Source: CAVXDY01 sp963760715 (GTDB taxonomy: Bacteria; Actinomycetota; Thermoleophilia; Miltoncostaeales; Miltoncostaeaceae). Taken from it: DNA of 64,000 nt. Positions within the stretch are counted from its first letter, which is position 1. Every line of letters starts with the position of its first letter. Positions 17,766 through 26,415 of the stretch are shown here, piece by piece. A program made the translations under genes and the position numbers. The notes beneath the pieces are model-generated. The model was not told the origin of the DNA. It did no database searches and was given only the letters and a program-made list of their open reading frames with translations. Location: contig CAVXDY010000001.1 of the NCBI GenBank assembly GCA_963760715.1, positions 1 to 64,000 of the forward strand, in the 5' to 3' direction.

Positions 17766-17927
17766 CTACCGCCCGCGGCGCCCCTTGGGCGCGTGCGCCG
17801 CCGCGAGATCGAGCCCGATCGCGAGGATCAGCGTCCACGTCCACACGTTCACGGGATCGGTCAGCAGCGGCTCGTGGCCGCCGGTGTAGTTCGCGATGAG
17901 CCAGACGAGCAACCAGACCAGTGTCAC
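17766..17927 (-). CDS. Small two-helix membrane protein
   Basis: This hypothetical protein of 53 residues starts MTLVWLLVWLIANYTGG and continues to WTWTLILAIGLDLAAAH, giving two hydrophobic segments joined by a short polar loop and a basic tail KGRRGR. GTG 17927 is chosen because GGGAGGCGCC precedes it. No family is recognised. It sits downstream of the Na+/H+ antiporter remnant on the same strand. Confidence 0.55.
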   Translation of the reverse strand: MTLVWLLVWLIANYTGGHEPLLTDPVNVWTWTLILAIGLDLAAAHAPKGRRGR

Positions 17928-18033
17928 GGCGCCTCCCGGGCGTTCGGGGCGCGGGATCGCGCCCGTCGAACGAGTGTCCACGGCCACGTCGCGCCGGGAA
18001 TCCGTAGTTCCCCCGTTCCCCGCACGGAACTTG

Positions 18034-18443
18034 GGCGGCGGCGAAGCCGTTGGCGCCGGCCGCGCTCGCGCCCGCGAAGGACAGGAGGGCGAGCGCGAGC
18101 ACGCCCACCTGCTCCGAGGCCGGCGTGGTGCCGCCCCAGCGCCGGGCGGCGACCAGCAGCCGGCCGCCCACCAGTCCCGCCGCCGCGCCGACGCCGACGT
18201 CCACGGCGATGTCGCTCAGGGCCTCCTGCACCCAGTGGTGGGACCCGGCATCCTCCTCGCTCGCCACCAGGGCGAGGAAGAAGGTGACGATCGGCGTGGC
18301 GATCCCGTCGTTCAGGCCGCTCTCCAGGTTCAGGGCCAGCCGCACGCGAGCCGGCACCGCCCGGTTGGTGAACACGGCCATGCCGAGCGCGGCGTCCGCG
18401 GGCGCCAGGATGCTCGCGAGCAGCGCGTTTGAGAGGCGGTCGG
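18034..18443 (-). pseudogene. Internal fragment of a Na+/H+ (cation:proton) antiporter
   Basis: The frame reads LSNALLASILAPADAALG, then VRLALNLESGLNDGIATPIV, ALSDIAVDVGVGAAAGLVGG and ends SFAGASAAGANGFAAAQ. These are conserved helices of CPA1-type antiporters (the SILAPADAAL and NLESGLNDG motifs). The N-terminal third is missing; the similarity starts 20 bases from the polyphosphate kinase stop. The C-terminal part stops abruptly at 18034. This looks like a deletion remnant with no initiation signal, rather than a short gene. Confidence 0.8.
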
Positions 18444-18463
18444 CGTGCCGAGGGCGGTCCGAG

Positions 18464-19939
18464 TCAGCCGCGCAGAGCCCTCTTCAGCCCCTCGGTGATC
18501 ACCTCGAGCACCTCGACGCGGGCGTGCTGCTTGTCCTCGGCGCTGACCAGGTGCCACGGCGCGGCGTCCGTCGAGGTGCGCAACACCATCTGGTCAACGG
18601 CGCGCTCGTAGTCGTCCCAGCGGCCGCGGTTGCGGTAGTCCTCGTCGGTGATCTTGTACTTCTTGTAGGGGGTCTGCTCCCGCGCCTCGAAGCGGGCGGC
18701 CTGTTCCTCGCGGGAGATGTGCAGCCAGAACTTCTGGAGCAGGCAGCCGGCCTCGGCGAGCTGCTCCTCGAAGTCGTTGATCTCGTCGTAGGCGCGCTGC
18801 CACTCGGCGTCGCTCGCCAGGCCCTCGACCCGCTCCACCAGCACCCGGCCGTACCAGGAGCGGTCGAAGACGACGATCTCGCCGGCGCGGGGCAGGTCGC
18901 GCCAGAAGCGCCACAGGTAGTGGTAGAGGCGCTCGTGGTCGGTGGGCGCGCCGACCGGGATCAAACGGTAGTCGCCGGCCTCGAGTGCCTGGGTGCAGCG
19001 CCGGATGACGCCGCCCTTGCCGGCCGCGTCCCACCCTTCGAACGCGAGGACGGTCGGCAGCCCGGCCTCGCGGGCCTGGAGGGCCAGGCCGTGGAGGCGC
19101 GCCTGCAGCTTCTCGAGGCGCCTGCGGTAATCGACGCGCGACATGCGTGCCGACAGGTCAACCCGCGAGAGCACCGTCGCCTGGTCGGCGCGCGGAGCGA
19201 ACAGCTCGGCCGGGGCGCTGGGGCCGCCGGACGGCGCCTGGGCGAGGCGGGCGGTCAGCGCGTCGAGGATCGTCCGGGCGACGGTCACGTCACGGTGTCG
19301 CTCGTCGGTCGCCTCGACGACCGTCCACGGAGCCCCGGGGGCCGAGGTGCGGCGCAGGAAGCGCTCGATGAGCGGGCGCGCCTCGGACATCGAATCGAGC
19401 ATCTCCCAGTCGCGGGCGTCGACGCGCCAGCCGCGCGCGTCGCGCTCGCCGGCCTTCATGCGGTCGCGCTGCGCGCCCGCCGGGGTGTGCAGGAAGAGCT
19501 TGATCACCAGCGCGCCGTCGGCCAGCAGCTCGGCCTGGAAGGCCTCGAGGTGGCGCGTCCACGCGTCGAGGGCCGCGTCGTCGATGTCGCCGGCGAGGCG
19601 GCCGGCGATCTGGCGCAGCAGCCCGCCGGCCAGGATGGCGAAGCGCCCGCGAGGCGGCATCGCCTGCCAGAGGCGCCACAGGGGCGGCCGCTCGGCCTCC
19701 TCGGGGCGCCGATCGCCGAAGACGCTCGTGCTGATGTAGCGGCCGTCCATCCACTCGTGCAGCCGGTTGACGGCGTCGCTCGCCGCCAGCCGGTCGTCGC
19801 CGGCGACGAAGACGAGGACCGAGAAGTCCCTGCTCCTGAGGTCGAACTGGGCGTTCAGAAGCCCGACGCGCAGATCCGGCACGAGCTCCTTGAACTCCTG
19901 CTTTCCCAGCCGGTTGCCCACCTCGGCCACTGCGAGCAC
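18464..19939 (-). CDS. Two-domain polyphosphate kinase 2 (polyphosphate:AMP phosphotransferase-like)
   Basis: This 491-residue PPK2-family enzyme has two tandem kinase-like domains. Class II two-domain PPK2 enzymes phosphorylate AMP to ADP with polyphosphate. The C-terminal domain has Walker A FEGWDAAGKGGVIRR, Walker B VVFDRSWYGRVLVERVEG, and the lid/C-terminal motif ITDEDYRNRGRWDDYERAV. The N-terminal domain has FVAGDDRLAASDAVNRL where Walker A should be, so it looks catalytically inactive, as is usual. GTG 19939 is chosen because GGGAGGAGGCGGGC precedes it. It begins 13 bases after the stop of the MFS gene. Confidence 0.9.
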   Translation of the reverse strand: MLAVAEVGNRLGKQEFKELVPDLRVGLLNAQFDLRSRDFSVLVFVAGDDRLAASDAVNRLHEWMDGRYISTSVFGDRRPEEAERPPLWRLWQAMPPRGRFAILAGGLLRQIAGRLAGDIDDAALDAWTRHLEAFQAELLADGALVIKLFLHTPAGAQRDRMKAGERDARGWRVDARDWEMLDSMSEARPLIERFLRRTSAPGAPWTVVEATDERHRDVTVARTILDALTARLAQAPSGGPSAPAELFAPRADQATVLSRVDLSARMSRVDYRRRLEKLQARLHGLALQAREAGLPTVLAFEGWDAAGKGGVIRRCTQALEAGDYRLIPVGAPTDHERLYHYLWRFWRDLPRAGEIVVFDRSWYGRVLVERVEGLASDAEWQRAYDEINDFEEQLAEAGCLLQKFWLHISREEQAARFEAREQTPYKKYKITDEDYRNRGRWDDYERAVDQMVLRTSTDAAPWHLVSAEDKQHARVEVLEVITEGLKRALRG

Positions 19940-19952
19940 GCCCGCCTCCTCC

Positions 19953-21581
19953 CTATGTCGGGGGCGAGCCCGAACTCGACTCCGCGCCGGGCTGCACCGT
20001 CGGAATGCCCCGCGTGAAGAGCAGTGCGACGAGGGTGAGCAGCGCCAGGATCGACACGGCGGCGCGCAGGCCGTCGATCCGACTCTGCGCATTGGTCGCG
20101 ACGACGGCGTCGGCCGTGGCCGGGGGCACGTTCGCCTCCGACAGCGCGGCCTTCAGATCGGCATCGGAGAGGAACGGGACACCGCCCGCGAGCTCGGTCT
20201 GTGCCTTCGAGGCGACGCTGGCGGGAACGTCCGGGTTGCCCTGGATGCCGGCGAAGAACGAGGCGGTCAGCGCGGAGATGAGCACGGCGCCGGCCAGGGC
20301 GGTGCCGATCGAGGCGCCGAGCTGGGTGCCGGTGTTCTGCAGCCCACCGACCTCGCCGCTCTGCTCGTCCGGGACCGCCGACACGGTGACGGCGCCGAGC
20401 TGCGAGGCCATCGCGCCGAGCCCGGAACCGGCGAGCAGCAGCGGCCAGGTCACGATCTCCGGGCCCGCCCCCGCGTCGAGCAGGGCGACGAGGAGAACCA
20501 GCCCGGCGAACAGCGCCATGAAGCCGAGGTTGACGACCCGCCGGGGGTTGGCGTTCGGCCACAGCTTCGGCACGCCCACGGCGAAGGCCAGCAGCGTGAG
20601 CGAGAGCGGCAGCAGCCGGACGCCCGTCTCGACCGCCGACAACCCGAGCGCGACCGACAGGAACAGCGGGACCACGAAGAAGATGCCGGCCTGGACCAGG
20701 AACATGAACAGGAACGAGGTGACCCCGCTGCGCAGCTGCAGGTTGCGCAGCAGCGCCGGGTCGATGAGCGCGCCCTCGCCGCGCTCGAGGCGCCGGCTCT
20801 CCCACCACAGGAACAGCCCCAGGATCACGCCGCCGCCGAGCACGAGCCAGATGACCGGTGAGAGCCCGAGCCACTGGGGCGCCCCGGGCTTGGGCTCGAC
20901 GAAGCCCCAGGTCCCCGAGCGCAGGACGCCGAGCACGATCAGGCCCAACCCGGCCGCGGACAGCGCCGTGCCGACCAGGTCGAGCCGCACGCCCTCCTCC
21001 GCCGGCCTGTCGTTCACCCGGCGGGCCAGCAGCAGGACCACGAGGATGATCAGAACCTCGCCGGCGAACACCCACCGCCACGAGGCGTAGGTGGTGAACA
21101 CGCCGCCGATCACCGGGCCGAGCGCCGCCGCGATCGCGGCGGAGGCGGCGATGAGCCCGTACGCGCGCGGGCGCGCGGGCTTGCCGAAGTTCGACGCGAC
21201 GAGCGCGACGATCGCCGGCATGATCAGCACCGCTCCCAGGCCCTCGAGGAACGACCAGCCGATGATCAGCACCGTCAGGTTCGGGGCCAGGGCCGTCGTG
21301 AACGACCCGCAGGCGTAGATGACGCACCCGATCGAGAACGCGCGCTTGCGGCCGAGGATCTCGCCGACCTTGCCGCCGGTGATCATCAGGGACGCCATCA
21401 CCAGGGTGTAGAGCGTGATCGCCGTCTGGATCCCGATCACGTCGGTCCCGACGTCCTTGGCGACCGTGGCGATCGCCGTGTTCATGACGGTCGTGTCGAG
21501 GGCCATGACGAACTGCCCCGCCGCGAGCGTCAGCAGGACGATGCCCGTTGCGCCGACCTGTCGGTCAGCCGCCTCGGTCAT
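19953..21581 (-). CDS. MFS multidrug exporter, DHA2-like
   Basis: This 542-residue transporter has about 14 predicted helices. Motif A-like GGKVGEILGRKRAFSIGCVI follows VMALDTTVMNTAIATVAKDV, and the C-terminal half has GGLQNTGTQLGASIGTALAG. A roughly 80-residue C-terminal loop (SVASKAQTELAGGVPFLSDA) resembles extracytoplasmic inserts in actinobacterial DHA2 exporters. ATG 21581 begins MTEAADRQVGATG and is preferred over the longer frame. The PPK2 gene follows after 13 bases and is likely cotranscribed. The substrate is unknown. Confidence 0.9.
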   Translation of the reverse strand: MTEAADRQVGATGIVLLTLAAGQFVMALDTTVMNTAIATVAKDVGTDVIGIQTAITLYTLVMASLMITGGKVGEILGRKRAFSIGCVIYACGSFTTALAPNLTVLIIGWSFLEGLGAVLIMPAIVALVASNFGKPARPRAYGLIAASAAIAAALGPVIGGVFTTYASWRWVFAGEVLIILVVLLLARRVNDRPAEEGVRLDLVGTALSAAGLGLIVLGVLRSGTWGFVEPKPGAPQWLGLSPVIWLVLGGGVILGLFLWWESRRLERGEGALIDPALLRNLQLRSGVTSFLFMFLVQAGIFFVVPLFLSVALGLSAVETGVRLLPLSLTLLAFAVGVPKLWPNANPRRVVNLGFMALFAGLVLLVALLDAGAGPEIVTWPLLLAGSGLGAMASQLGAVTVSAVPDEQSGEVGGLQNTGTQLGASIGTALAGAVLISALTASFFAGIQGNPDVPASVASKAQTELAGGVPFLSDADLKAALSEANVPPATADAVVATNAQSRIDGLRAAVSILALLTLVALLFTRGIPTVQPGAESSSGSPPT

Positions 21582-21824
21582 CGCGCCCGTCCCCCCCGAG
21601 CTTCCCCTGCGCCGGCGAACAGCGCGGCCGGTCGAGCACGCCGCCTCCTGGGTCGTGGTCGCCGGGCAGCGTACCCGGCCCAGAGGCGGCGGTGCGGGTC
21701 GCACGACGGACTCCCGGTACCGGCGGCCGTGCCTCGACCGGCGGGGTGTCTCGTCCCCGCCTGACGAGCCGGCATCACCACGGCCGGCTCGGATCGGCGT
21801 GGCCTGATCGCGCGGCGGCGAGGG

Positions 21825-22028
21825 CTAGTGCAGGTGCCAGTCGGGGTCGACCAGCTCCTCCGCCAGCTCCGTGAGCAGGGGATGGCGCCTGGCGAGCCTC
21901 CGCTCGAGGCGCCGGGCGCCCCAGCGCACGATCTCCAGGAATGCCATGGCCCCCACGAACGCGATCACGATCAGCGCGAGGCTCCTGAGGCCCTCGTCGA
22001 GCTCCTCCTCATCGACCGGCGGGGTCAC
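21825..22028 (-). CDS. Small single-pass membrane protein
   Basis: This hypothetical protein of 67 residues has an acidic N-terminus VTPPVDEEELDEG, one hydrophobic helix LALIVIAFVGAMAFLEIV, then an Arg-rich cytoplasmic-looking stretch GARRLERRLARRHP and an acidic tail. GTG 22028 overlaps the stop of a 17-codon upstream frame (GTGA). No family is recognised. Confidence 0.55.
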   Translation of the reverse strand: MTPPVDEEELDEGLRSLALIVIAFVGAMAFLEIVRWGARRLERRLARRHPLLTELAEELVDPDWHLH

Positions 22029-22078
22029 GTCGTCGTCCTGGGCCGCACGGTGGTGTCGATGTCGATGTCTTCGGCCAT
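22025..22078 (-). CDS. Possible 17-residue upstream peptide
   Basis: ATG 22078 is preceded by GCAGGAGTGATCCAC and encodes MAEDIDIDTTVRPRTTT. Its TGA overlaps the GTG of the small membrane protein gene. The good ribosome site and the overlap suggest a translated leader peptide coupling translation of the downstream gene, but such short frames are common by chance. Confidence 0.35.
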   Translation of the reverse strand: MAEDIDIDTTVRPRTTT

Positions 22079-22396
22079 GTGGATCACTCCTGCGAAGGGA
22101 ATGCCGCGCGTATCGGGGATCACTCTCGCCACCTGGCACCCGATGCCGCATCCGAGGACCGGCCCGCTCTCGGGTGGGTTCTCCGCGCGCGTCTTCGGAC
22201 AACCCGAAGCACGGGGGACCGGCGCTCCCCAGTCGGCCCGAGCGCCCCGGCGGGTTCCCGCGAGAAGCCCGCGAGGGACGTGCGCGCTCAAGATGAGCGG
22301 GCTTCGGTCGCGCGATGCGCGACGGCCGTCTCGCATGCCACGGGCGGGCCGGACGATCGTTTGACCCGGGCCCGCGGTGGGGCGCACCCTGCCCAC

Positions 22397-22606
22397 ATGA
22401 ACCCGGCCCTGATCGGCGTCGCGCTCGTCATCCTCCTGGTCGCGAGCCAGGTGGCGGACGGTGAGGAGGAGGAGCGCCGGAGTGCGGCAGGCGACGGCGA
22501 GCCGGACCCGTGGTCCTGGCGGAGCAGGGTCGGCGCGATGACGGGGACCATCCTCGTGATGCCCCTCGGCGTGACCTTCGCTCTCCGTGAAGAATTCGCT
22601 CGGTAA
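22397..22606 (+). CDS. Small membrane protein, hypothetical
   Basis: This frame of 69 residues starts MNPALIGVALVILLVASQVA, a clear N-terminal hydrophobic helix. A polar acidic linker DGEEEERRSAAGDGEPDPWS and a second hydrophobic segment TGTILVMPLGVTF follow. No family is recognised. It is isolated, reading towards the cyclase gene across a 370-base gap. Confidence 0.5.
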   Translation: MNPALIGVALVILLVASQVADGEEEERRSAAGDGEPDPWSWRSRVGAMTGTILVMPLGVTFALREEFAR

Positions 22607-22976
22607 GCGGAGCAGCTGAGGATGCGCTGTGCGCTTTGGCTGCAAGAGGTGGTGCGTGGGAAATGGGTGCAGGAAAGAAAGAACGCTGTGCTGGTGTAGG
22701 TAGTATGGCGGAGATCCTGCTTACCTGGGCGCCCCCGCCTGGTGGTGGGCCTGGCTGGCGGGGCGCGGGGGTGTACATCGCGGTTCCTTATTATGCAAAC
22801 CTGCGAATGAGAGGGGGAGGTGGCGTCAGAGAAAAGCGATCAGATGATGATGTGGAACAAGTAACTCATTCGTGGTGGCAGAACGCCGAAAGGTTTGAGG
22901 TCCCGCACCCGACGGCCCGGAACCGACGTGCCGAGGGGGTGCGGCGAGGTAGGGTTTAATAACATCAAATTATTTT
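22607..22976. other. 370-base gap of unusual, lower-GC composition
   Basis: This stretch is visibly less GC-rich and more purine-rich than its surroundings, with runs such as AGGAAAGAAAGAACG, GATCAGATGATGATGTGG and AATAACATCAAATTATTT next to the cyclase stop. No convincing coding frame, tRNA, transposon end or riboswitch was recognised. It lies between convergent genes, so it need not carry promoters. Confidence 0.5.
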
Positions 22977-25900
22977 CTAGTCCGCGGAGCCGGAGGGACC
23001 CGCCTCCAACGCCGCTCGGCGGGAGAGCGCCCGCTCGAGGTAGACGGGCGTGTCCACAGCCGTGAAGATCTCGATCGCCTCGTCGACGTGCCGCGCCGCC
23101 ACCGCCCGGTCCCCGCGCCGGCCGCCGAGCTCGGCCAGCAGGAGATGGGTGAGACCCAGCTCGAACCGGGCGCCCATGGCGCCGAAGCGGGCGAGGGCGT
23201 CGGCGAAGCACTCCCCCGCCTGTGCGAGGTCGCCCGTGGACAGCGCGATCCGCCCGAGCGCCCGGCGAGCGGCGGCCTGTACGAGCCGGGTCCCCATCTG
23301 CTCGCCCGCGTCGAGCGCCCGGCGAAGGTCGCGGCGCGCCTCCTCGATGCGCCCCGCCGAGAGATGGGCCTCACAGATCCACACCCGCAGCATCCCGGTG
23401 TTCCGGGTGTAGGAGAAGGCGGTCTGCTCCTCGATGGCGCGTCCGATGAACTCGATGGCGCGGTCGATGTCGCCCTTCTCGCGATGGGCGAAGCCGAGGA
23501 TGCACAGCGAGAGCGACCTGCTGAGCGGGTCGGGCGAGCGCTCGAGGCTTCGCGTGCAGTCGCGGATGCCGGCCTCCCACTCCCCGCGGGTGGTCCGGAA
23601 CCAGCCGCTCAGGAAGTCGGCGTAGCCCTCGAGACGGCGGTCGCCGAGCGTCCCGCCGATCTCCCGTGCCCGCGTGAGCTGGCCGAGCGCGAGCGCGAAG
23701 TCACCGCGCTGGAATTGGTTGATGCCCCACCAGCAGTGGGACTGCGCGAGCCACCACGGAGCGCCCGGTGGCCCGCTCCAGCCGCGCCCGCGCCACCGCT
23801 CGCCGGCGCGCTCGAGCCACGCGACCGCCTGCCGGCCGTGCTCGGCCCCGGCCGCGAGCTCCCCCGACCAGAACCCCTCGCGGCTGAGCACGTAGTGCGC
23901 CCTGCCGATCGTCCCGGAGTCGCCCGCGCGCTCGGCCGCCGCGAGCGCCAGGCCCGCATTCCGCACCGCCTCCAGGTGCCCGTCCCCGAGGTGGCTGTAC
24001 GTGTGGGCGAGCCAGAAATGGTAGGACCCCGTGAGACCGGGTTCGGCCGGCCCCTCCGCGTCGGCCGCATGCGCGGTGAGAAGCTCGAGGCTCTCCGGGA
24101 AGCGGCCCATGAAATAGAGGGAGCGCGCGAGCGCCAGGACGATCTCGGGGCGGCGGCGCGTCCGCGTCTCCGGGGGGAGCCGCTCGACCTGCGAGAGCGC
24201 CGTCCTCAGGGCCTCTGCGGCCTCGACGTGGGCGTAGGCGCCCGCCGCCTGCTCCGCGAACCGGCTCAGGGCCTCGACCGCCTGCTCGGGCTCATCGGCC
24301 CGAGACCAATGATGGGCGAGCCGGTCGGACACCTGCTCCAGGCGCCCCTGGTAGAGCGTCTCGAGGGCGCGGGCCGCGGCCCCGTGAACCGCCCTGCGCC
24401 GGACGGAGAGCAGGCTCTCGTAGGCGACCTCCTGGATGAGCGTGTGCTTGAAGGCGTAGCGGGGCTCGTCCCGCGCCGCGGCCTCCTGCAGGAATTCCCG
24501 GCGCTTGAGCTCCAGGAGATGCTCGTCGAGATCGGCGCCGTCCCAGACGAGCCTGAGCAGCGAGAGCGAGAACTCGCGTCCCAGCACGGCGCCGACCTGC
24601 AGCACGCGCCTCGGCTCGTCGTCCAGCCGGTCGATGCGGGCCATGAGCAGGCCCTCGACCGTCTCCGGCACGACCGGTTCCCCCGTCCCCTCGCTCCCGT
24701 CGACCGCTCGGGCGAGCTCCTCGAGGAAGAAGGGGTTGCCGTCGCCCCGCACGACCACGAGCTCCGCCTGATCCGGGATCGCGGACGGAAGCAGGGCCCG
24801 CACGAGCTCCCGGCTGTCGCCGGGGGCGAGCCGGGGCAACGAGAGCTGGGTCGAGTAGGAGCGTCCCGCCCAGGGTGGCTGGTAGCCGGGCCGATACGTT
24901 CCGAGCAACAGGATCGGCTCGGCGTCGAGGTTGTCGGCCAGGCTCGTCAGGAACTCCTCGGACGTCCGGTCCACCCAGTGCAGGTCCTCGATGACGAACA
25001 CGAGGGGGCGCCGCCGCGCGCCGGCCACGCTCATCTGGAGGAGCGTCTCGAAGGTGCGGGTCTTGACGGCCTGGGCCGAGACCTGGGCCAGCGCCTCGGT
25101 TCCCGACGCCACGCCGAGAAGCTGGAGCAGCAGCGGGGCACCCGCCTGCGGATCCAGGCCCACCTCCTCGAGCCCGGCCCGCACCTTCATCTCGGTCACG
25201 GCGGGCTCGTCGTCGTCGGCGATGGCGCAGTTCGCGCACACGAGATCTCTCAGCGGAAGGTAGGGGATGGCGCCTCCGTAGGAGAGGCACCGCCCCTCGA
25301 GGAGCGTCGCCCGCGAGTCCCGCAGCGAGCGACGGAACTCCGCGACGAGCCGCGTCTTCCCGATGCCGGGCTCCCCCACGATTCCCACCGCCTGGCCCTC
25401 CCCCCCGGATGCCCGCTCGAACAGGTCCCCCAGCGAGGCGAGATGCCGGGACCGGCCGAGGAAGGGGGTGTGTGGCGGCGGATCCCCCACGTCCACCGGC
25501 GAGCGGCGGGGGGCGAAGCCGGTGACCCTGAAGGCCGTCACCGGGCTCGAGCGCCCCCGCACCTCCACGGGGCCGAGCGGCTCCAGGCCCACGTGGCCGG
25601 CCACCATCCGAGCCGTCCCCTCGCTCACGACGATGGTCCCCGGCTCCGCCCGTTGCTGGAGGCGGGCGGCCACGTTCATGGTGTCGCCGACGGCGGTGTG
25701 GTCCAGGGGGCGCCCATCCCCGACGCTGCCGACCAGCGCCCTTCCCGTGCTCAGCCCCATCCGAACCGTGAGCGCCGGCGCGTTCACCTCGTCAGGTCCA
25801 TGGCGCAGCCGCTCCTGGATCGCCAGCGCGGTCAGCACGGCCCGCTGGGCATGGTCCTCATGGGCCGTCGGAACGCCCACCAGCGACATGAACCCGTCGC

Positions 25901-26324
25901 CGAGGTACTTGTTGACCGTCCCCCCGTACCGCTCGACCTCCGACCGGGCGACCTCGAAGAAGCGGCCGAGCAGACCGTGCATGCCCTCCGACCCGAGGCG
26001 CTCGGTGAGCCCCGTCGAGTCGACGATGTCGCAGAAGAGGACCGTCACCGGCCGGTGCTCGCCCTCGACTCCCGACCCCTCGACGGGCTCGGCGGGGTGC
26101 GCCGCCGCGGCGGGAGACGATGGCTCGCGCGCGGCTGCGAGCGGCGAGCCGCAGGTGCCGCAGAAGCGCCGGCGCGGGTCGACCCGGCCGCCGCAGGAGG
26201 GACAGGTCGCCGAGAGCGGAGCGCCGCAGTCCTCGCAGAACCGTCCGCCGTCCGGGTTCGCGCTTCCGCATTGTCGGCAACGCACGACGCCCCCGCCGTC
26301 CCTCACGGCCGCCCGACGCGGCAC
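22977..26324 (-). CDS. Zinc-ribbon, class III adenylate cyclase, AAA ATPase and TPR protein
   Basis: This is a large signalling protein of up to 1115 residues. Two zinc ribbons (CRQCG...CEDCG and CPSCG...CGTCG) lead into a class III cyclase domain: VTVLFCDIVDSTGLTERLG with the first metal Asp, VNKYLGDGFMSLVG with Lys and the second Asp, and TAVGDTMNVAARLQQ with the Asn/Arg pair, so catalysis looks possible. An ATPase domain follows (Walker A GIVGEPGIGKTRLVAEF, Walker B LVFVIEDLHWVDRTSEEF), then roughly 500 residues of TPR-like helices. The start may be GTG 26324 or in-frame GTGs at 26306 or 26285. Signals sensed by this architecture are unknown. Confidence 0.9.
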   Translation of the reverse strand: MPRRAAVRDGGGVVRCRQCGSANPDGGRFCEDCGAPLSATCPSCGGRVDPRRRFCGTCGSPLAAAREPSSPAAAAHPAEPVEGSGVEGEHRPVTVLFCDIVDSTGLTERLGSEGMHGLLGRFFEVARSEVERYGGTVNKYLGDGFMSLVGVPTAHEDHAQRAVLTALAIQERLRHGPDEVNAPALTVRMGLSTGRALVGSVGDGRPLDHTAVGDTMNVAARLQQRAEPGTIVVSEGTARMVAGHVGLEPLGPVEVRGRSSPVTAFRVTGFAPRRSPVDVGDPPPHTPFLGRSRHLASLGDLFERASGGEGQAVGIVGEPGIGKTRLVAEFRRSLRDSRATLLEGRCLSYGGAIPYLPLRDLVCANCAIADDDEPAVTEMKVRAGLEEVGLDPQAGAPLLLQLLGVASGTEALAQVSAQAVKTRTFETLLQMSVAGARRRPLVFVIEDLHWVDRTSEEFLTSLADNLDAEPILLLGTYRPGYQPPWAGRSYSTQLSLPRLAPGDSRELVRALLPSAIPDQAELVVVRGDGNPFFLEELARAVDGSEGTGEPVVPETVEGLLMARIDRLDDEPRRVLQVGAVLGREFSLSLLRLVWDGADLDEHLLELKRREFLQEAAARDEPRYAFKHTLIQEVAYESLLSVRRRAVHGAAARALETLYQGRLEQVSDRLAHHWSRADEPEQAVEALSRFAEQAAGAYAHVEAAEALRTALSQVERLPPETRTRRRPEIVLALARSLYFMGRFPESLELLTAHAADAEGPAEPGLTGSYHFWLAHTYSHLGDGHLEAVRNAGLALAAAERAGDSGTIGRAHYVLSREGFWSGELAAGAEHGRQAVAWLERAGERWRGRGWSGPPGAPWWLAQSHCWWGINQFQRGDFALALGQLTRAREIGGTLGDRRLEGYADFLSGWFRTTRGEWEAGIRDCTRSLERSPDPLSRSLSLCILGFAHREKGDIDRAIEFIGRAIEEQTAFSYTRNTGMLRVWICEAHLSAGRIEEARRDLRRALDAGEQMGTRLVQAAARRALGRIALSTGDLAQAGECFADALARFGAMGARFELGLTHLLLAELGGRRGDRAVAARHVDEAIEIFTAVDTPVYLERALSRRAALEAGPSGSAD

Positions 26325-26415
26325 TGAGAGTGCATTACACCACCGTCGCCGAACCGGTGATTGTGACGCGCCGTATGGACTTGCCGCCGCGCGGTCCGGT
26401 CGCGTAAATCATCGC

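Noticed and set aside
22660..22976. Group II intron starting GTGCG near 22,665
   Set aside because: No domain V hairpin or reverse transcriptase was seen, and the five-base start is common by chance.
23088..26327. Very long plus-strand open frame antisense to the cyclase gene
   Set aside because: The minus-strand frame has complete zinc, cyclase and ATPase motifs; the plus-strand frame has none.
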